From the IMG/VR virus record IMGVR_UViG_3300035145_003920, positions 1 through 64,000 of that record: a stretch of DNA of 64,000 bases. The stretch is one strand, 5' to 3'. The notes under the pieces were generated by a model. It searched no databases. It was given only the letters and a program-made list of their open reading frames with translations, and was not told where the DNA came from. The translations under genes were made by a program, and so were the position numbers. The DNA is from a virus. How positions within the stretch are numbered: the stretch's first letter is position 1; each line of letters begins with the position of its first letter. Of the stretch, positions 7,275 to 15,209 are shown in pieces.

Positions 7275-9068
7275 TTAAAACTGGAATTTAGAACCGATAG
7301 TTGCTGACCAAGTTAGCGGAATACCTGGAAGAGTAGTGCCTATTACATTGCCTCCTATATTGAATGTAAATCTTTGGGTTAAATTTATATCAAAATTAGA
7401 ACCTACTATATAAGTTACATGTTCATTCCATACTATTTCTCCTTTTCCTGGTTTTCTTATATCAAAATTATATGATACTGGATTTAAAGCTAATGCTAAC
7501 ATTGGGGAAATTGTAACTTTTTTAGTTGGGAATGGTTTAGTTCCAAATAATACCCCAGAAGGCATTATCATTACTGTATTATCTATATTAATTATTGTAC
7601 CTGAAATTGCATACCCACCTACAAATCCTTTCCAAAAATTATCTTTTTGTCCCATATAAACATTACTTAACCCACCAGAAAGTACTTTAGTACCATAGAT
7701 GTACATAAAGTTAGCACTAATAGATTGTATAAAGTCAATAGAACCTTTTTCATATATAGACCCAAAATATAAATCTTCTTTTTTAGTCTCTGGGTTATAT
7801 AGATAATATTTTACTTCTCTATCATAATTAAACCAAACATTAGATTGAGATAATCCTATACTAAATTGTTCTAGATTATCCCAAATCATAACATTAGCAG
7901 AATAAGTAGTAGCACCTGTGAGAGAGGATTGAGATAAACCAAAGCTAGCTGCTCTACTAAAAGATCCATCTAAAGCTTGTTGGGTAAGTAAATTAGCAGA
8001 TACATTTATAGGATTACGTTTTTTCTTTTCCTCTTTTTCTTCTTCCTCTTCACTATCTTCTTCTTCAGACTCTTCCTCTTCTTCCTCTTCAGATTCTTCT
8101 TCACTTTCTTCTTCTTCACTTTCTTCCTCTTCTGAAGATTCTTCTTCACTTTCTTCAGATTCTTCTTCACTACTTTCTTCTTCTACTTCTTCCTCACTAC
8201 TCTCTTCTTCAGAGCTTTCTTCAGAGCTTTCTTCACTATTTTCATCTTTATTTTCTTCACTTGATGAATCCTCGCCACCTTCTTCTCCTTCACCACCTGA
8301 ATCTCCTCCTTCTTCTCCTGACGAATTATCATCGCCGCCATCTCCATCCCCAGAAGAGTTATCATTATCTGATGAACCATTATCATTATCCGAGGAATTA
8401 TCCCCAGACGTATCGTCACCCCCAGAATTCCCGCTATCGCCAGAATTATCTCCTCCTGAGTCTCCTCCTGAGTCACCGCCTGAAGAATTGCCTGAGTCCC
8501 CTCCTGAATTATTTGATGAGCCTGAGCTTCCACCTGAGTCACCTCCAGAGGAACCTGAATTACCACTGTCTCCTCCTGAATTTCCTGAATTGCTTGATCC
8601 AGAAGAGCTTCCTGTGTTTCCACTGCTACTTCCAGATCCTGTTGATCCTGTATTTCCATTTGTATTTGTATTAGTTGAACCTGTGTTTGTTGAACCAGTA
8701 TTAGTAGCACCAGATGTGGCATTACTAGCTGCGTTAGTAGCATTACTAGTTGCATTACTCGTAGTATTTTGAGTTGTATTATTTGTAGCTGTATTGGTTG
8801 AACATGGAGATAAATTTTGCCACCATGCATAAGTTTCATCTAACCAAGCTTTTAAAGTACCATTTGTATATTCTGCCCAAGTAAATACTTTTACTCGGTT
8901 ATAAAATGCTACTGTTGCAGAACCATTAACAAAATTAGCTGTAACTACTTTAGTTTCATTAGTACACCTATCTACATAAACATTAGTAATAGTTTGGGTT
9001 TGCCCTACTAGAGAGAAACTCCAAAAGAAAATAAGTATGTAAAATAGTTTTCGCACATTAATGATCAA
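7275..9068 (-). CDS. Secreted outer-membrane-barrel-like protein with long acidic repeat
   Basis: The 597-residue product has a signal peptide (7-22, ending VGQ). A small N-terminal domain with two Cys follows (to about 90). Next is a low-complexity linker of about 270 residues, first Asn/Thr/Ser, then Gly/Ser/Asp, then Ser/Glu runs. A C-terminal domain (about 370-597) of alternating aromatic strands ends in Phe (IGSKFQF), as outer-membrane beta-barrels do. Its start overlaps the CsgG-like gene by 11 bases. A surface protein made during infection, or an adhesin carried on the particle, are both possible. The function is unknown. Confidence 0.8.
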   Translation of the reverse strand: MIINVRKLFYILIFFWSFSLVGQTQTITNVYVDRCTNETKVVTANFVNGSATVAFYNRVKVFTWAEYTNGTLKAWLDETYAWWQNLSPCSTNTATNNTTQNTTSNATSNATNAASNATSGATNTGSTNTGSTNTNTNGNTGSTGSGSSSGNTGSSSGSSNSGNSGGDSGNSGSSGGDSGGSSGSSNNSGGDSGNSSGGDSGGDSGGDNSGDSGNSGGDDTSGDNSSDNDNGSSDNDNSSGDGDGGDDNSSGEEGGDSGGEGEEGGEDSSSEENKDENSEESSEESSEEESSEEEVEEESSEEESEESEEESSEEEESEEEESEEESEEEEEEESEEEDSEEEEEKEEKKKRNPINVSANLLTQQALDGSFSRAASFGLSQSSLTGATTYSANVMIWDNLEQFSIGLSQSNVWFNYDREVKYYLYNPETKKEDLYFGSIYEKGSIDFIQSISANFMYIYGTKVLSGGLSNVYMGQKDNFWKGFVGGYAISGTIINIDNTVMIMPSGVLFGTKPFPTKKVTISPMLALALNPVSYNFDIRKPGKGEIVWNEHVTYIVGSNFDINLTQRFTFNIGGNVIGTTLPGIPLTWSATIGSKFQF

Positions 9069-9768
9069 AGATACGCTTACGTATCATTCGTTTAACTACT
9101 TTAGCAACTCCTGTTTCTAAAGCTTTTTTAGTAGCAGTACCAATAGATGATTGATTAAATTTAATTTCTTCTAAGTTTTCATCATTTAATAAAGTCATTT
9201 CTCTAGTAGTAGTTGATTTACCTAATCCTGAACCTGTCATATAAAGTCCAGTTTCAGCATCTACCATTTTAACTTGCAAACCTAATCTTGTAACTAAATT
9301 GCTTTTAACTCCATCTTTTAGACTAATAGATTCATCTTCAGAGATAGAAAAATCATATACTTCTATGTAACAGAAGTAATTAGCAAGCATAATTTTACCT
9401 TTAATGTTTATTTGATTTGCAGTAAATCCTTTTTGAGATGCCTTATATTGAGTAACCATTCTATCTTTGATTTCGTCTTTTGTTTCAACAAATTCAAATC
9501 TGAATGTCTCATCTAAGAATGCTACAGTTATATTGGTTAATCCTAATCCAACTCTATAATCACCTAGTTCCGGATATTGTGATAATACTTCATCACTAAC
9601 ACCAATATTAAGTAATGCTACAGTTACAGGATCGCCGTTGTATTCTGGTATTGACCAAATTGATTCCCTAGATTCAAACCCAGCAGTATAATCTTCGGTT
9701 GTTGTCTTTCCCAGTACTTGCCCAAATGCTACATTTAGCCCAAGTAAAAATACGATAAAATATTTCAT
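9058..9768 (-). CDS. CsgG-like curli-assembly/secretion protein
   Basis: The 236-residue product has a signal peptide (1-17, ending AFGQ). The mature part resembles CsgG: VALLNIGV, then RVGLGLTNITVAFLDE, the FEFVETKDEIKDRM segment (compare the Rxxlxlverxxl region), ANYFCYIEVYDFS, and LVTRLGLQVKMVDAETG as the barrel-forming strands. CsgG forms an outer-membrane export pore and is normally a lipoprotein. Here there is no lipobox Cys. CsgG-like genes are known in T4-like marine phages, though their role is unsettled. It is the central gene of an envelope cluster. Confidence 0.75.
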   Translation of the reverse strand: MKYFIVFLLGLNVAFGQVLGKTTTEDYTAGFESRESIWSIPEYNGDPVTVALLNIGVSDEVLSQYPELGDYRVGLGLTNITVAFLDETFRFEFVETKDEIKDRMVTQYKASQKGFTANQINIKGKIMLANYFCYIEVYDFSISEDESISLKDGVKSNLVTRLGLQVKMVDAETGLYMTGSGLGKSTTTREMTLLNDENLEEIKFNQSSIGTATKKALETGVAKVVKRMIRKRIFDH

Positions 9769-9769
9769 C

Positions 9770-10021
9770 TTATCCTAGTGTGTCGAAAATACCAAAAGTA
9801 GCATTTTCAAATTGAGCTGGGTTTGTAATTAGTTGGAACACTACTGTTAACCATCCAACCCAAAATAATATTATAAGGCTTGTTACCCAAAACCAAATAA
9901 TAAAATCTACTGGATTCTTAGATTTAATAGCATTTTGCCATAGCTCAACCACTGGATAAAAAAAGTATGAAATAAATTGGATTAGCCAAAGATTTTTCGT
10001 ACGTTGTATTATATAATTCAT
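9770..10021 (-). CDS. Small membrane protein
   Basis: Starting at the ATG at 10021 gives 83 residues (MNYIIQRTKNLW...) with two hydrophobic stretches (about 12-25 and 38-64, FIIWFWVTSLIILFWVGWL). The frame extends upstream to 10117. However, that part would cross the inverted repeat at 10079-10104 and adds an atypical Cys/Gly-rich N-terminus, so the internal start is preferred. An A-rich tract precedes it. It ends 2 bases before the CsgG-like gene. Confidence 0.65.
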   Translation of the reverse strand: MNYIIQRTKNLWLIQFISYFFYPVVELWQNAIKSKNPVDFIIWFWVTSLIILFWVGWLTVVFQLITNPAQFENATFGIFDTLG

Positions 10022-10078
10022 GGTTTTTGTTTTAATTGTTATACACTTCACTTTATAATTAATCGATCCGTGAATAGA

Positions 10079-10104
10079 GAAGACCGGGTTGCCGCCTGGT
10101 CTTC
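10079..10104. terminator. 10-bp inverted repeat, possible terminator or processing hairpin
   Basis: GAAGACCGGG and CCTGGTCTTC can pair around the loop TTGCCG. One position is G-U on the plus transcript and A-C on the minus transcript. It lies between the genes ending at 10111 and starting at 10021. No T-run follows on the minus strand, so an intrinsic terminator is not certain. It is GC-rich for this genome and stands out from its surroundings. Confidence 0.45.
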
Positions 10105-10110
10105 CACATT

Positions 10111-10392
10111 CTACCAATCGTATTCTTCTTTTCTTTCTTCTGTTTTAGATTTTTCTTCTTTAGGAGGAAGTACTATAGTCTTAGAAATTACAATTGTATC
10201 TTTAGTGGCTTCAGGTAAATTAATAGTTTGTTCCATTGCTGGTTGTTCTACTACTACTTCTTCTGCTACACCAAATATAGCTTCCATATTGGTTATTACT
10301 AAACCACCTGCAGCGGTAATAATAAGTCCAATTGTTGTAATTACTTGGTTTTTTATTTGACTAAAAAATCCTCCTTGTTTATCTTCACTCAT
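10111..10392 (-). CDS. Small membrane protein with charged tail
   Basis: The 93-residue product has one membrane helix (about 15-40, VITTIGLIITAAGGLVI). A Val/Glu segment and a Lys/Glu-rich tail ending KEEYDW follow. The tail would face the opposite side from the short polar N-terminus. It belongs to no family I recognise. It starts 3 bases after the lipoprotein gene's stop, so it is part of the envelope cluster. Confidence 0.7.
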   Translation of the reverse strand: MSEDKQGGFFSQIKNQVITTIGLIITAAGGLVITNMEAIFGVAEEVVVEQPAMEQTINLPEATKDTIVISKTIVLPPKEEKSKTEERKEEYDW

Positions 10393-10395
10393 TTT

Positions 10396-10773
10396 TTAAA
10401 ATTTAGAAAATACTGTTACTCCTATTACTGTATGATCTTCTTTAGCTAATTCTAATTTATATGAACTTTTTTCTAAAGTATTTACATACACTTTTAATAT
10501 ATTATCACCTTCTTTACCATTAAGTCTTTCTTGAGAAATTAATTCATTAGTCATACTATGTCTAATTTTTACTCTATAAACCCCATCTGAAGGTAATTTA
10601 ACATTCATAGCTACTCTTTCTGATACGATAGCACTAGCTAATTTAACCCCTACCAAATCTTCAATAAATAAAGCTTCTGGTACTTCTTGGTTTTCATCTA
10701 CCACAAGAAAATCGTCATCTTGTGCACATCCTAATACTAAAAATAATAGTAATATTGATAATAATTTTTTCAT
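10396..10773 (-). CDS. Lipoprotein, unknown function
   Basis: The 125-residue precursor has the lipobox LVLGC (Cys16) followed by an acidic AQDDD, so it should be lipidated. The acidic residues right after Cys resemble the surface-export signal of Bacteroidota lipoproteins. The remainder reads as a beta-rich domain (YRVKIRHSM, NILKVYVNTLEKSSYKLEL). That recalls Ig-like or type IX sorting-type folds, without a secure match. It lies between the cohesin-like gene and a membrane protein, 3 bases from each. Confidence 0.75.
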   Translation of the reverse strand: MKKLLSILLLFLVLGCAQDDDFLVVDENQEVPEALFIEDLVGVKLASAIVSERVAMNVKLPSDGVYRVKIRHSMTNELISQERLNGKEGDNILKVYVNTLEKSSYKLELAKEDHTVIGVTVFSKF

Positions 10774-10776
10774 TTT

Positions 10777-12480
10777 TTATTGAATTATAAATTTAACTTT
10801 TTGTCCATCAGCTTTAATTCCTTCTGTTAATTTAAAAGTAATTAACCCTGATGTATTTTGTAATGTTTCATTTGGAGTGAATATTAATTTGTAAGCATTT
10901 CCTGTTTTAATTGATACTTCTCCTGATTGATCTAAAGATCCTATATTTACTTTTGCTTGTTGTTCTTTATGATTTGCAAAATTAGTCATTGTGTTTCCTG
11001 TATCGAAAATTACATTATCTAATTCTAAAATAGTTTCATCATAATTTACGTTAAATTGAGCACCTACTACTCCTTCTTCTTGTAGATTAATAGTAAAATG
11101 TACTTTACCATCTACTAATTCAGAAACAACATCTAAATTACTTTCAATTTCATTTTGCAAAGCCATTGAAGTAACACTCATTCTTGCTTGAGAAGATTGA
11201 GCTGCACCTGTTTGGGCATAAGCACTTCCTTCTGCTGTTGGAACATATCCATGGGAAAAATCAACATCACCTATTAAAGAATGACCAAAACTAAATGCTT
11301 TATCATCATCAGTAGGTTCTATAATAAATTTCTGTCCGAAATAATAATCATCAGTTGATACACCTAATTGTTCTACTCTACCCCAAACATTTTTAGATCC
11401 ATTAGTTGAATTAGTAAACCATTCACTTAATCCTTCTACACCTTGAACATGACCTAAAGCTTGATAAGCATCTTCTGGTGTTATATTTCCTGAGTTATTT
11501 AATTCACCTAACAAATATTGTATTGCATAATCAAATGTATTTTGGTTGCTTGTATCTCCAGGTCCTCCTGCTCCAGTAGCATTACCTTGTTTAAAGATTA
11601 TAAAAGCATCTGATATAGTTAATACATCATCTAACCAAGTAGCTTGATCATTTACTTTAATTTCAAAATAGTATTTTTCATCTACAATTAAATTGCTAGT
11701 AATTACTTGCCCATTTGCATCAAAATTACCTGTTTCAATTGCATCTCCTGTTTTACCATTAACTCCATCAGCAGCATAAATTGCATAAGTAAAATCAGTA
11801 GCATGTTGAGCTTTAGCAGCTGAATTTAATGTTATAGTAACATTACCTGCATTTACTCCACTTACACTAGCTAATGTAATGTTTTCTGTACCCGCATTTA
11901 CATCTAGTAATCCTGAACTAGCACTTATATCTTCAAAGTTAGCAAAGTTAAGATCTGTAACATTATTATAATTAGAATAACCTGTACCCTGTCTATCTTT
12001 TATTTTAAATTTAACATATATCCAAGGAGTAGATAAAGGTAAATCTGAAGCAGACTGTATAATTACTCTACCTACGGACCAATCTGATACTACAGAATAA
12101 GAACTATTTCCTGCATTTAACCATCCTTGTTCATATTGTACATCTAAATCTGATTCAGCTATTGCTACACCAGCATAAGTGTTAATAGGATTAAATCTAT
12201 ATCCATTCCACATATTCCAAGAATTTTGAGCATCTGAAGGTAAACCACTTGTTGGGTTAAATTCATGTGAAACATATTCTAATAGTTTATTGTTCCATTC
12301 AAAGTCAAAATGAACACGATCAGGTGTCATTCCACTTCCATCTACCCCTTCAAATTTTACAGTAATTTCTTGTCCTACTTGAAATCCATTTGAGTCACCA
12401 TCTATATAGCTATGACTTAAATATCCTTGTTGAGAAAAAGCTATAAAAGGTAATATTAATAAAAATAATAATTTTTTCAT
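10777..12480 (-). CDS. Secreted cohesin/dockerin-like modular protein
   Basis: The 567-residue product starts with a signal peptide ending AFSQQ. A cohesin-like beta domain follows (about 25-190: VGQEITVKF, FDFEWNNKLLEYV, WIYVKFKIKD), then a beta domain to about 290. The middle holds dockerin-like duplicated segments (LTISDAFIIFKQ; LNNSGNITPEDAYQAL; IGDVDFSHGYVPTAEG). A second cohesin-like domain is at the C-terminus (about 455-567: GAQFNVNYDETILELDNV). Cohesin-dockerin pairs mediate protein assembly. Its job in a phage, whether virion decoration or host-surface modification, is open. Confidence 0.75.
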   Translation of the reverse strand: MKKLLFLLILPFIAFSQQGYLSHSYIDGDSNGFQVGQEITVKFEGVDGSGMTPDRVHFDFEWNNKLLEYVSHEFNPTSGLPSDAQNSWNMWNGYRFNPINTYAGVAIAESDLDVQYEQGWLNAGNSSYSVVSDWSVGRVIIQSASDLPLSTPWIYVKFKIKDRQGTGYSNYNNVTDLNFANFEDISASSGLLDVNAGTENITLASVSGVNAGNVTITLNSAAKAQHATDFTYAIYAADGVNGKTGDAIETGNFDANGQVITSNLIVDEKYYFEIKVNDQATWLDDVLTISDAFIIFKQGNATGAGGPGDTSNQNTFDYAIQYLLGELNNSGNITPEDAYQALGHVQGVEGLSEWFTNSTNGSKNVWGRVEQLGVSTDDYYFGQKFIIEPTDDDKAFSFGHSLIGDVDFSHGYVPTAEGSAYAQTGAAQSSQARMSVTSMALQNEIESNLDVVSELVDGKVHFTINLQEEGVVGAQFNVNYDETILELDNVIFDTGNTMTNFANHKEQQAKVNIGSLDQSGEVSIKTGNAYKLIFTPNETLQNTSGLITFKLTEGIKADGQKVKFIIQ

Positions 12481-12581
12481 TTTTTTTTATTCATGTGTTT
12501 TGTTAACGATGGGTACATTTCATATCCGATTTTTGTAAGCCAATTGTCAACTTTAATTAGTATTTGTTTTAATTTATTCAT
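12477..12581 (-). CDS. Small basic ORF (34 aa), doubly coupled
   Basis: A 34-codon frame (MNKLKQILIKVDNWL...) fills the gap between two secreted-protein genes. Its ATG overlaps the upstream TGA as ATGA, and its TGA overlaps the downstream ATG in the same way. It is basic (Lys-rich). Exact coupling at both ends argues that it is translated. It may act mainly to carry ribosomes across the junction. Confidence 0.45.
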   Translation of the reverse strand: MNKLKQILIKVDNWLTKIGYEMYPSLTKHMNKKK

Positions 12582-13051
12582 AATTTTAGTTTGTCAATAA
12601 GTTGTTCACATACTTTTTTAAGTGCACTTGACACCCCTGCCTGAGAAAACTTACCTCCATTATCTATTATTAAAGTAGATGTTGAAATTGATTTTGAAGT
12701 GCCTTTAGCATTTACTTCTTTTACTATTTCCCCATCTATAATTAATCTTGCTCCTGCTACAATTTGCGTTATATCTACTTTACGTCCATATACTGCAAAT
12801 TGAGCACTATTCTTTTTAACATCAAAATAAAGTAATTCAACCTTGATACTCTTTGGTGCATTATCATCTAAATAATAGTCTCTATCTTGAACTACTTCTT
12901 CCAATATATTTTTTACACCAAATGCCAGGTTACGGTTACCCGCAAAAGGGCCCATAACAATGTTATTGGTAACTTCTTCTATGCGTATAGTTTCTTGACT
13001 ATACCCATTAATGCCTAGTATTAAGGCAATAATGAAACATGTTAATTTCAT
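12578..13051 (-). CDS. Secreted hypothetical protein in CsgG cluster
   Basis: The 157-residue product has a signal peptide (1-18, ending GYSQ). A mixed alpha/beta domain follows (IKVELLYFDV, AQFAVYGRKVDITQIVAGARLIIDGE) and ends in an amphipathic helix (ALKKVCEQLIDKL). The pattern recalls small periplasmic assembly lipoproteins of the LptE/YajG type, but there is no lipobox and no secure match. It opens the envelope cluster downstream of the terminator at 13139. Confidence 0.7.
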   Translation of the reverse strand: MKLTCFIIALILGINGYSQETIRIEEVTNNIVMGPFAGNRNLAFGVKNILEEVVQDRDYYLDDNAPKSIKVELLYFDVKKNSAQFAVYGRKVDITQIVAGARLIIDGEIVKEVNAKGTSKSISTSTLIIDNGGKFSQAGVSSALKKVCEQLIDKLKL

Positions 13052-13138
13052 ATTTAACTTTTTCGTTAATAAAAAACGTTTTGAGAAACTCTTAGATTGA
13101 AAAACATTGTTGCCGCAATGTTGATCAGTGATACATAT

Positions 13139-13164
13139 AAAAAAAGGGGGTCAAATTGACCCCC
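13139..13164 (-). terminator. Intrinsic terminator
   Basis: On the minus strand GGGGGTCAA and TTGACCCCC form a stem of 7-9 bp with a very short loop, followed at once by seven T. It lies 27 bases after the stop of the 76-residue membrane protein gene. It separates the replication block from the envelope cluster. Confidence 0.9.
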
Positions 13165-13191
13165 TATCATTGTTATTTCGCTTTATTCGCA

Positions 13192-13422
13192 CTATTTTTT
13201 AATAATGTGATATAAAACAAATGCGCCTACTAGACCAAGTAGACCTTCAGCACTTAGTGATCCTAAAATTCCCATAATATTATCAACTACTGAAATTTCT
13301 GGCCAAAAAGGAATATTAACTCCTTTAAATAGTACTTCTAGTACTACTCCTAGTGCAATTAAACTGATACCGATTTTTGTTAAATCATCAGCCCAAGAAC
13401 CAATTTTCTTTAATAAATCCAT
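13192..13422 (-). CDS. Small two-span membrane protein
   Basis: The 76-residue product has two hydrophobic segments (about 15-33, LTKIGISLIALGVVLEVL; about 50-73, IMGILGSLSAEGLLGLVGAFV) and charged ends. Its size and topology resemble small phage holins, but it is linked to the replication genes rather than the endolysin. It is followed by a strong terminator. Function unknown. Confidence 0.7.
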   Translation of the reverse strand: MDLLKKIGSWADDLTKIGISLIALGVVLEVLFKGVNIPFWPEISVVDNIMGILGSLSAEGLLGLVGAFVLYHIIKK

Positions 13423-13490
13423 AATTAAAAGATTAAGTTATACAATAAATAACTTCCGGATTTTTGGCAATTGCGTGAAATAAATATGAA

Positions 13491-15206
13491 CTATCCGTCG
13501 CAAGATACACAATCTGCCATTCTTGAACCAAGATCACCCTTGATAACACTGTCAGTTCTTAGGTAATATAATGTTTTTATCCCAAGCTTCCACGCCTCTA
13601 AATGCACTTGATTTATCCATTTTGGTGAATCATTAGGATCAAATGACAAATTCAAAGATTGAGTTTGGTCAATATATTGCTGCCTTATTGCAGCTTGGCG
13701 CACCAATTCTAATTGATTTATCTCAGGAAACGTTAAAAATAATTCTTTTTCGTCAGGAGTTAATACATTATCTGGTAGATTCATTACTGATCCTCCATCA
13801 GCTAACATTTGATCCCACCATTTATCTTTATCTTCTCCTTTTTCAACTAAAATTGATTGTAATACTTTATTTTTTCTAATAAAAGTACCTTTAGCACCAT
13901 TAAAAGTATAGATATTAGCTGGTAAAGGTTCAATACCTGCTGAAATTCCTCCTGTAATTACTGAATTAGAAACTGTAGGAGCAATTGCTAATAAGTGAGT
14001 ATTTCTCATTCCTGTTCCTCTACACCATAATGGTTCTCCATATTCTACAGCTAAATCCCTAGATGCTTTTTCTGCTTTAGATCTAATATCTGAAAATATA
14101 TTATGAGTATGAGCAGTTGAAGCAATTGAATTAAATGGCAATTTCTTTTGTTGTAAAAATGTATGCCAACCCATTACACCTAAACCTAAAGCTCTACCTT
14201 TAGAAGCATGTTTATGAGTTCTTTTTAATGAATCTCTACCACTAGATTTATCAATAAATTCTTGCATTACACCATCTAAAAACCATGTAGCTAATTCTAC
14301 AGTATCAGTATCTTTCCACTCATCATATTTAGCTAAATTTAAGGATGATAAACAACAAATAAATGAATGTTCCTCATCTGTAAATAAAGTAATTTCAGAA
14401 CAAATATTAGTCATTGTTACATCTAAATTATGTAATCTATAAGCAATAGGATTATCTTTATTAACATTATCCTTATACATTACATAAGGTTCACCTGTTT
14501 CCATTCTTGACTTTAAAATAGTAGCCCAAGTATTCATTGCTTCAGGATCTCTTGTTTCTAACTTACGCATAAATACATCATCTACAACCACACATTGATG
14601 TAAATTTAAACACTGTCTATTAGGATCTCCTTTAGGTCTTCTAATTTGTAAAAATTCATCTATATCTGGGTGGTTAACATCTAAATTTACAGATGCTGCT
14701 CCTCTTCTTACATTACCTTGATTAGTAGCAATAATTGCAGAATCATATATTTTACACCAAGGAACAACACCTTCAGATTTCCCATTACCTGTAATTTCTT
14801 TCCCACGTGGTCTAATGCGGGATACACTAATACCTACACCCCCACCGGATGCTGTTAGCTTCATTAGTTCTGCGTTAGTTAAACCGATTCCACGTATAGA
14901 ATCGGGTGTATCAATACCAAAACATGAAATAGGTAAACCACGATCTGTTCCCATATTTGATAAAACAGGTGATGCTAAACCAACCCAACCATTCCAAAAT
15001 AATCTAAAAAATTTATTTGATAGTTCAGGTTTTTTAAGTCTATTAGCTGCGGCGTTTGCAACTCTTCTATAAGCGGTTTTAACTGTTTCTCCAGGTAATA
15101 AGTATCCTTTAGATACTGTTGCTAAAGAAATTTCATCCATCCACTCAGGATATTGTTTTCCCGGTTCCCAATTTGTATAATCTACTTGTAATGCGTTATT
15201 TTCCAT
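13491..15206 (-). CDS. nrdA: Class I ribonucleotide reductase, large subunit
   Basis: NrdA reduces ribonucleoside diphosphates to deoxy forms. Expected residues are present: Cys95 (PISCFG) and Cys284/285 (ICCLSSLNLA) as the redox pair, Asn267-x-Cys269-x-Glu271 (NICSE) as the active-site triad, Tyr547-Tyr548 in the radical path (LYYLRTDS), and a C-terminal shuttle pair (DCVSCDG). At 571 residues it lacks the N-terminal ATP-cone, so overall dATP inhibition is probably lost, which is common in phage enzymes. It follows nrdB by 3 bases. Confidence 0.97.
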   Translation of the reverse strand: MENNALQVDYTNWEPGKQYPEWMDEISLATVSKGYLLPGETVKTAYRRVANAAANRLKKPELSNKFFRLFWNGWVGLASPVLSNMGTDRGLPISCFGIDTPDSIRGIGLTNAELMKLTASGGGVGISVSRIRPRGKEITGNGKSEGVVPWCKIYDSAIIATNQGNVRRGAASVNLDVNHPDIDEFLQIRRPKGDPNRQCLNLHQCVVVDDVFMRKLETRDPEAMNTWATILKSRMETGEPYVMYKDNVNKDNPIAYRLHNLDVTMTNICSEITLFTDEEHSFICCLSSLNLAKYDEWKDTDTVELATWFLDGVMQEFIDKSSGRDSLKRTHKHASKGRALGLGVMGWHTFLQQKKLPFNSIASTAHTHNIFSDIRSKAEKASRDLAVEYGEPLWCRGTGMRNTHLLAIAPTVSNSVITGGISAGIEPLPANIYTFNGAKGTFIRKNKVLQSILVEKGEDKDKWWDQMLADGGSVMNLPDNVLTPDEKELFLTFPEINQLELVRQAAIRQQYIDQTQSLNLSFDPNDSPKWINQVHLEAWKLGIKTLYYLRTDSVIKGDLGSRMADCVSCDG

Positions 15207-15209
15207 ATT

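Noticed and set aside
8040-8260. Repeated TCTTCT units that resemble a repeat array
   Set aside because: The units are codons for the Ser/Glu tract and have no constant spacers, so this is not a CRISPR array.
8183-8839. Long frames on both strands across the 8183-8839 repeat region
   Set aside because: They are by-products of triplet repeats inside the 597-residue protein gene. Their products are low-complexity Leu/Pro or Gln/Ile strings without domains.
9770-10117. Longer version of the membrane protein starting at 10117
   Set aside because: The upstream part would be translated from the inverted repeat at 10079-10104 and has an atypical Cys/Gly-rich start. The ATG at 10021 gives a normal membrane protein.
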